From an uncultured SAR86 cluster bacterium (GTDB lineage: Bacteria > Pseudomonadota > Gammaproteobacteria > Magnimaribacterales > AG-339-G14), in the NCBI GenBank assembly GCA_902624765.1, contig CACNYO010000005.1:1-53229 (forward strand): DNA of 53,229 nucleotides, in the 5' to 3' direction. A model generated the notes under the pieces. It saw nothing but the letters and a program-made list of their open reading frames with translations. It had not been told where the DNA came from and searched no databases. The position numbers and the translations under genes were made by a program. Positions 47,705 to 53,229 of this stretch are shown in pieces. Positions within the stretch are counted from its first letter, which is position 1; each line of letters begins with the position of its first letter.

Positions 47705-48423
47705 TTCTTTAATTTATCCCAGACTGCAAATGGAGTATATATCAATGCAAAAATAATGAATGCAAGAAGAACAAAAATTGGAATTTGAGCCGGTGGATCA
47801 GGAAGAAAATCAGCAATAGATGCGCCATCAGGCCTTGCCATCAGGTACCAATAATTTGCAGGCTTACCCTCTGCAAAATAATTTATAAAACTATTAATAG
47901 CGTAGACAATTGGAGATAAAAAGACAGTGATGAAGAATATCTTTATGAAAGTACCAAAGAAAGGTCTTACCCTATAAACAATTAAGGAAAAGAATATTCC
48001 TAACCACATTAATCCATGACCAAAGAAAAAAAGAATAAAATTTGGATCAGGAAAAGCAAATCTAATATCTGGCTGTGTATTAGCAATCAATCCGCCTGCA
48101 ATTCCCCAAAAAAAAGATATTTCAAAAAAAATTTTCTTTCTAGAGAGTAAAAAAATAGCTGCACAGATTGCTGATAAGTGACAAAAATGAAGAGGCAATA
48201 TTTTTAGTATGGAGAAATAATCAGGATAAAGTGCAGGGTAGTATATTGGTTTAGAAAATTCGTTAAGTAGAATCAGTAATGCCAATGAGGTGGAAATTAT
48301 ATTCTGAGTTTTTTCTTTCAAGGTTAGAACTAAATAAGGAATAATAATTATTGAAATAAATATCAAACTCAGGGCTATCAAGTGATCGTACCCAAATATT
48401 ATGAAAGGCTCATCTGTAAACAT
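47701..48423 (-). CDS. TIGR02206/YwaF-like integral membrane protein
   Basis: 240 aa; YDHLIALSLIFISI, LPLHFCHLSAICAAIFLL, YWYLMARPDGASIADFLP. Confidence 0.8.
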   Translation of the reverse strand: MFTDEPFIIFGYDHLIALSLIFISIIIIPYLVLTLKEKTQNIISTSLALLILLNEFSKPIYYPALYPDYFSILKILPLHFCHLSAICAAIFLLSRKKIFFEISFFWGIAGGLIANTQPDIRFAFPDPNFILFFFGHGLMWLGIFFSLIVYRVRPFFGTFIKIFFITVFLSPIVYAINSFINYFAEGKPANYWYLMARPDGASIADFLPDPPAQIPIFVLLAFIIFALIYTPFAVWDKLKK

Positions 48424-48784
48424 GTTTAAATCTTATGTCAAAGGTACATATTTATTCTATATCTTTTTAGCTTTTTTAATTATTTCGTGCTCTGAAAATG
48501 AGGCCTTAAATAAAATCAGTTGGGAAGGTAATTCTTTTTACGTCAACAGAGAAAACGATGAATACAAAATTGATTACTCGGTGACTCTGGATATTACTTC
48601 TGCAGAAATTGGCACGAAAATAAATATATTCTCATTTCCTGAAAGAAAAATTATTGACAATTTTTCTGTCGAATTAATTGAAAAAGAAGAGAGAGTGGAT
48701 GGAGTTAAATTTTGTAGAATCTGGGGAAATTCAGAAATTTATCTATCTATGAACTATGTGGTTGTCAATGACTGTCTTTATTAG
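48422..48784 (+). CDS. Hypothetical lipoprotein (ORF track start 48401; ATG 48422 preferred)
   Basis: MFKSYVKGTYLFYIFLAFLIISCSENE signal peptide with lipobox. Confidence 0.65.
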   Translation: MFKSYVKGTYLFYIFLAFLIISCSENEALNKISWEGNSFYVNRENDEYKIDYSVTLDITSAEIGTKINIFSFPERKIIDNFSVELIEKEERVDGVKFCRIWGNSEIYLSMNYVVVNDCLY

Positions 48785-49562
48785 GATCAGCTGAATCTAT
48801 GAAATCTGTAAACTGTGTTTGTAATCGTTGCATGCCTGAAATCCATCTATCTCGATCATTGCCTTTTCTGGATACATACTCAAGAACTTCCTTATGCGGA
48901 GCTGCTAAAAATCTTTCATTGATTATGGCATCCAAAACTTCTGCAGCGCACTCTTCAGGTTCTATCATTCCATCAACTCCTGCAACACCAGGTCCATTAG
49001 CAGTCATAGCAGTTCTTACCGCTTGAGGGCACAAGCAGGTTACGCCAATACCATTTGAACCGTAGGTAATCTTCAGCCATTCAGCAAAAGAAACTGCGGC
49101 TGCTTTGGTGACAGAATAGGGCGCAGCTCCAATTTGAGTCAAAAGTCCGGCTGCTGATGCGGTATTCATGAAGTAACCAGATTCACGTTTAAGCATGTTA
49201 GGTAAACAATATTTAGCTGCATGAATATGAGACATTACATTTATATCCCATATGGTTTGCCAACCTTGTGCAGTAGTATCGAGCAGACCGAACTCTCCCC
49301 CGATACCGGCATTTGAACAAAATATATCTATGTCGTTTTCTTTATGAACTTCTTCAATTAGATTCTTAATTTCTGATTCTTTTGAGACATCAGTTTTTAT
49401 TACAATACCATCCATTAAATCAGCCGTTTCTACTAATCCTTCTTCGTTAAGATCTGCTATGTAAACTTTATCTGCTCGAGCGTTTTTAAAAGCTTGAGCA
49501 AGAGCTCTTCCAATTCCGCTAGCAGCTCCTGTAACAACTACAATTTTTTCTTCAATATTCAT
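48765..49562 (-). CDS. Short-chain dehydrogenase/reductase
   Basis: VVVTGAASGIGRALAQAF, FCSNAGIGGEFG, YSVTKAAAVSFAEWL. Confidence 0.93.
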   Translation of the reverse strand: MNIEEKIVVVTGAASGIGRALAQAFKNARADKVYIADLNEEGLVETADLMDGIVIKTDVSKESEIKNLIEEVHKENDIDIFCSNAGIGGEFGLLDTTAQGWQTIWDINVMSHIHAAKYCLPNMLKRESGYFMNTASAAGLLTQIGAAPYSVTKAAAVSFAEWLKITYGSNGIGVTCLCPQAVRTAMTANGPGVAGVDGMIEPEECAAEVLDAIINERFLAAPHKEVLEYVSRKGNDRDRWISGMQRLQTQFTDFIDSADPNKDSH

Positions 49563-49563
49563 A

Positions 49564-51279
49564 TTATTTTCCCATGGTTGTGACTGCTTCTTCCCTCAGT
49601 TGTTTCTTTGCAATTTTCCCAGAAGCAATTCTCGGAAGTTTTTCTGTTTGAAATTTCATAAATTCTGGAATTTTAAATTTAGCTAATTTTGATGCTAAAA
49701 AGCCTGATAATTCTACTTCATCAATCATTTGATCTTCTCTACACGATACAACAGTCGCAAGTTTCTCACCAAGTCTCTGATCAGGAATTCCAAAGACAGA
49801 TGCCTCTAAAACTGATGGGTGTTCAGTTATAGCTGCCTCAACCTCAAGACATGCAATATTTTCACCACCTCTGATAACGATATCTTTCTTTCTATCTTTT
49901 ATGTATAGAAAACCATCGCTGTCTAATAAGCCTAAATCTCCCGACTTAAACCAACCTTCATTATCTAAAACTTCATCAGTGGCATCCTGATTTTTCCAAT
50001 AATTTTTAAAGTTACAAGCACCTCTTATACAAACTTCTCCAATTTCATCTGTTCCGAGGTCATTACCATCGTCATCAACTATTTTTAGGTCTATTAATTT
50101 TGGAAGAGCAAAGCCAGTGCTTGAGGGTTTTTCTGAATACAAGTCTCCAGCATTATTAGCTGCTAAAGCATTTGTTTCAGTAAGACCATAACCAATCCCA
50201 GGAGATGTATCTTTAAAATTTTCTCTCATTTCTTTTACTTGCTCCGGAGGTCGAGCAGCTCCGCCACCGTTCAATCCTCTCAGGGAAGATATATCTCTAG
50301 GTTTCTTTTTTTGTGCCTCGACAAGCTCATATGACATAGTAGGCACTCCAGTAAAATCAGAAATTTTCTCTCTTTCAATTAAATCCAAGGCCACTTCAGG
50401 ATCCCACTTATGCATGAGGACTGTTTTTCTTCCTACAGGGATAGATAACAAAAATATGGCATGAGAACCTGTCACATGAAATAAAGGGACGCTCACAAGA
50501 ACAGCAGCTTGATCTCCTTCATCCGTATTTTCCGAATTTTCTTCATCTGAAGACTCCTTCAATAAAGTTTGAAGAGCAATCCAATAAAAAGGAGCAAACA
50601 TCACTGATCTATGCGATGAAACAACTCCTTTAGGATGTCCGGTGCTACCAGACGTATACATAATTGATGCATCATCATCAAGACTCACGGCAACTTCTTT
50701 ATCAAGAGTTTTATTCTGATTTTCGATAACTTTATAAAAATCTATGTCTGAATGATCGGGATTTTCAGATCTTACCGAAATTCTTTTTATATCAGGACAC
50801 TTGCCTCCAAGTCGTTCTAAACGTTCTTGATCAGCAATAAATAATTTTGACTCGCTATTATTTAATCCGTATTCAAGTTCATCTCCTTGCCACCAGGAAT
50901 TTAAGGGAACAGCAACAGCACCTATAGATGTCACTGCCATGTATGCGAACATCCATTCTGGATAATTTCGCATCGAAAAAGCAACTTTATCTCCTTTTTT
51001 TATATCGTAAATATTCTGAAGAGAGTTTGCCAGCTGATAGGATCTTGAAAGAGTTTCGCTATAAGGAATCTCTTGATCTTCAAAAACGACATGAGTCCAT
51101 TCACCATGAGTTAAACCCAGCTGATAATATCCTAAGAGATTATCTGGAGATTCTGAGAAAACATAATATTCATTTTCTCTTATTACCTCTTTATGAACTG
51201 CGAGCAGTCCTTCAGAGGAAATCTTTTCAAATGTCTCTAATCTTTTTTGAGGATCAATCAGATCCAACTGGCCAGCCAT
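49564..51279 (-). CDS. Acyl-CoA synthetase (AMP-forming)
   Basis: SIMYTSGSTGHPKGVVSSHRSV, GYGLTETNALAANNAGD, GWFKSGDLGLLDSDGFLYIKDRKKDIVIRGGENIACLEVE. Confidence 0.95.
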   Translation of the reverse strand: MAGQLDLIDPQKRLETFEKISSEGLLAVHKEVIRENEYYVFSESPDNLLGYYQLGLTHGEWTHVVFEDQEIPYSETLSRSYQLANSLQNIYDIKKGDKVAFSMRNYPEWMFAYMAVTSIGAVAVPLNSWWQGDELEYGLNNSESKLFIADQERLERLGGKCPDIKRISVRSENPDHSDIDFYKVIENQNKTLDKEVAVSLDDDASIMYTSGSTGHPKGVVSSHRSVMFAPFYWIALQTLLKESSDEENSENTDEGDQAAVLVSVPLFHVTGSHAIFLLSIPVGRKTVLMHKWDPEVALDLIEREKISDFTGVPTMSYELVEAQKKKPRDISSLRGLNGGGAARPPEQVKEMRENFKDTSPGIGYGLTETNALAANNAGDLYSEKPSSTGFALPKLIDLKIVDDDGNDLGTDEIGEVCIRGACNFKNYWKNQDATDEVLDNEGWFKSGDLGLLDSDGFLYIKDRKKDIVIRGGENIACLEVEAAITEHPSVLEASVFGIPDQRLGEKLATVVSCREDQMIDEVELSGFLASKLAKFKIPEFMKFQTEKLPRIASGKIAKKQLREEAVTTMGK

Positions 51280-51282
51280 AAT

Positions 51283-52083
51283 TTACTTACCTGTGAAATT
51301 CGCAGGTCTTTTTTCTATGAAATGTTTAACTCCTTCTTTGAAATCATCAGATCCGAAACTTTCAACCATTTTTTGAAATGCTTTTTGAATATGATCGTCA
51401 AATGATTCTTCCAGAGACGCATACATTTGCTCTTTCATAATTTTCACAGACCTTGGAGAAACATTCTTTGCTAGATCTTCTGCGTAAGCAATGACTTCAT
51501 CCATAAAAGAATCAGCTGGAATAGCTTTATTAACTAAACCGATTCTTTCGGCTTCTTTCCCATCAAATTTTCTTGCAGAGAAAAGAAGATCATTAGCATG
51601 AGATAAACCAATTATCCTACTCAACATCCAACCAACACCCCATTCAGCGATCAAACCTCTTTTAGAGAAAGCAGTTGAAAACACTGCGGTCTCGGAAGCA
51701 AATCTAATATCACAGTAAAGAGATAAGATAAAACCAACTCCGGCAGCAGGACCATTTATAGCTGCTATGACCGGCTTCTCTAAATTACGTACATAACTGA
51801 ATCCTTTCCAAGGTTCGTCATCATTAGATTGTTCAGAAGAATCTGATTTACCTTCAGAGGTACTAGCAAGGCCATCCATATCTGCGCCTGCAGTAAATCC
51901 TCTTCCTTCTCCAGTGAGAACAATTACTTTTACAGAATCATCCGCACATGCCTGATCTAAGATCTCCTTGAGCCTTGCACTGAGTGCAGGGGTTATTGCA
52001 TTTAATCTTTCCGGTCTATTTAATTTAACTAGTCCAACACCATTTTTTAAATCTTCATATAAAACTAAATCTTTATTATTCAT
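51283..52083 (-). CDS. Enoyl-CoA hydratase/isomerase family protein
   Basis: NRPERLNAITPALSARLKE, GRGFTAGADMDGL, KPVIAAINGPAAGVGFILSLYCDIRFAS. Confidence 0.94.
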   Translation of the reverse strand: MNNKDLVLYEDLKNGVGLVKLNRPERLNAITPALSARLKEILDQACADDSVKVIVLTGEGRGFTAGADMDGLASTSEGKSDSSEQSNDDEPWKGFSYVRNLEKPVIAAINGPAAGVGFILSLYCDIRFASETAVFSTAFSKRGLIAEWGVGWMLSRIIGLSHANDLLFSARKFDGKEAERIGLVNKAIPADSFMDEVIAYAEDLAKNVSPRSVKIMKEQMYASLEESFDDHIQKAFQKMVESFGSDDFKEGVKHFIEKRPANFTGK

Positions 52084-52085
52084 AA

Positions 52086-52859
52086 CTAAACTGTTGTGCC
52101 TCCATCGACGACAATTGTGTGACCATTCACATAACTACCTGCTGCAGATGCAAGAAATACAGCAGCTCCTCCAAGCTCATCGGGCTCACCAATTCTATTC
52201 TGTGGTGTGCCAGTTAAAGCTGATTTTAAAATTTCAGGGTTCTCCCATAAAGCTCTTGCAAAATCAGTTCTGATTAAGCCAGGGGCAATGCAATTTGTTC
52301 TGACATTGAATTTACCAAATTCAGATGCATAATTTTTTACAAGCATAATGTCTGCTGCTTTTGAGACGTTGTAGGCTCCTATAACCTGACTTGCTCTCAT
52401 GCCTCCTATAGAAGAAACAATAATAATATTTCCATCTTCTCTTTCAACCATCTCAGGAATTACCATTTGACATAAATTATGATTACTTTTGATGTTGTTA
52501 TTCATAATTTTTTCAAATGCCTCATCGGGGATATCTTTGATAGAGCCAAAGAAAGGATTAGTTGCAGCATTACAAACCAAAATATCAATCTGACCAAGTT
52601 GGATCCTTGTTTCTTCAACTAACATCTCCAAAGCAGCTTTATCAGAGATATTGCATGGAATCACAATTGCTTTTCCAGGGCCATCCTTGCAAGCTTCATT
52701 AATTTCATCAGCTGTTTCCTGACATACATCAGCTTTCCTACTGGATATAACTACTTCGGCACCATGAAGTGCCATAGCTTTGGCAATAGATTTCCCAATC
52801 CCTTTGGAGGAGCCTGTAATAATGGCTTTTTTTCCTGTTAAATCAAATAATTCGCTCAT
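52086..52859 (-). CDS. Short-chain dehydrogenase/reductase
   Basis: AIITGSSKGIGKSIAKAMA, LVCNAATNPFFG, YNVSKAADIMLVKNYA, VNGHTIVVDGGTTV. Confidence 0.94.
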   Translation of the reverse strand: MSELFDLTGKKAIITGSSKGIGKSIAKAMALHGAEVVISSRKADVCQETADEINEACKDGPGKAIVIPCNISDKAALEMLVEETRIQLGQIDILVCNAATNPFFGSIKDIPDEAFEKIMNNNIKSNHNLCQMVIPEMVEREDGNIIIVSSIGGMRASQVIGAYNVSKAADIMLVKNYASEFGKFNVRTNCIAPGLIRTDFARALWENPEILKSALTGTPQNRIGEPDELGGAAVFLASAAGSYVNGHTIVVDGGTTV

Positions 52860-53228
52860 TTACTTTCCTTTCCAGTTAGGTAGTCTTTTTTCGGCAAATG
52901 CTACTGGACCTTCAATAAAATCTTCACTCCCAAACAATTCTTTGACAGCAGAATAGTGGGCTTTCATGGATTTTTCTAGATCGGGTTCGTTGAAATTTTC
53001 ATAGGCAACTTGTTTAGTCGCCCTAATTGACATTGGCGAACATTCTTCAATTTGTTTTGCCCAGGCCTTAGCTGCGCTTAGTAAATTTTCTGGTTCCACA
53101 ACTTCATTTACAAAGCCTAAGTCTTTACCTTCTTCAGCAGATACGTGTCTACCAGTAAGCATCATGCCTAATGCGTTTTTCATACCGATTTGTCTTGGAA
53201 GTCTTTGCATGCCTCCTGCAAGAGCTGC
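52860..53228 (-). CDS. Enoyl-CoA hydratase/isomerase family protein (5' end outside window)
   Basis: In-frame AALAGGMQRLPRQIGMKNALGMMLTGRHVSAEEGKDLGFVNEVV; open reading continues to the window edge. Confidence 0.88.
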   Translation of the reverse strand, partial: AALAGGMQRLPRQIGMKNALGMMLTGRHVSAEEGKDLGFVNEVVEPENLLSAAKAWAKQIEECSPMSIRATKQVAYENFNEPDLEKSMKAHYSAVKELFGSEDFIEGPVAFAEKRLPNWKGK

Positions 53229-53229
53229 C

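Noticed and set aside
50928-51281. 117-aa ORF antisense to an acyl-CoA synthetase
   Set aside because: Embedded in a confident CDS with no independent support.
1-53229. CRISPR arrays, insertion sequences, prophage or defence cassettes
   Set aside because: No spaced direct repeats, transposase, integrase or recognisable defence protein was found in the ORFs; the tRNAs show no flanking integrase.

Overview
This window is an AT-rich, densely coding chromosomal segment of what looks like a marine, SAR86-like gammaproteobacterium. The taxon is inferred from gene content (proteorhodopsin, large TonB-dependent receptors, many lipid-catabolism genes) and low GC; it was not tested by phylogeny. I recognise about 49 credible CDSs: era-recO-acpS-adk-tsaB-uppP-rsmJ, hsp20, plsB, yajC-secD-secF, suhB, trmJ, a P-II protein with amtB, two TonB-dependent receptors, a PQQ sugar dehydrogenase-thioredoxin fusion, a MATE transporter, proteorhodopsin, a LysR regulator, a large putative metalloprotease lipoprotein, alternative oxidase, dapE, glcB, acyl-CoA metabolism genes, purU, a transsulfuration pair, an M3 peptidase and others. 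There are three tRNAs (Leu-CAA, Glu-UUC, Gly-GCC) and several intrinsic terminators. I saw no CRISPR array, IS element, prophage or rRNA. The best candidate for something under-described is 14073-14483. It is a self-contained unit with a promoter-like TATAAT, a long leader containing repeated ACCGAA/GGAACG motifs and hairpins, a 53-aa ORF absent from the supplied ORF track with three YRGxK[V/Y/W] motifs, and a strong terminator. Other items worth a second look are the HExxH lipoprotein and its adjoining partner gene, the PQQ dehydrogenase-thioredoxin fusion, alternative oxidase with a palindrome at its start codon, a tandem DsbA-like protein, and a head-to-head gene pair sharing CATG as overlapping start codons.
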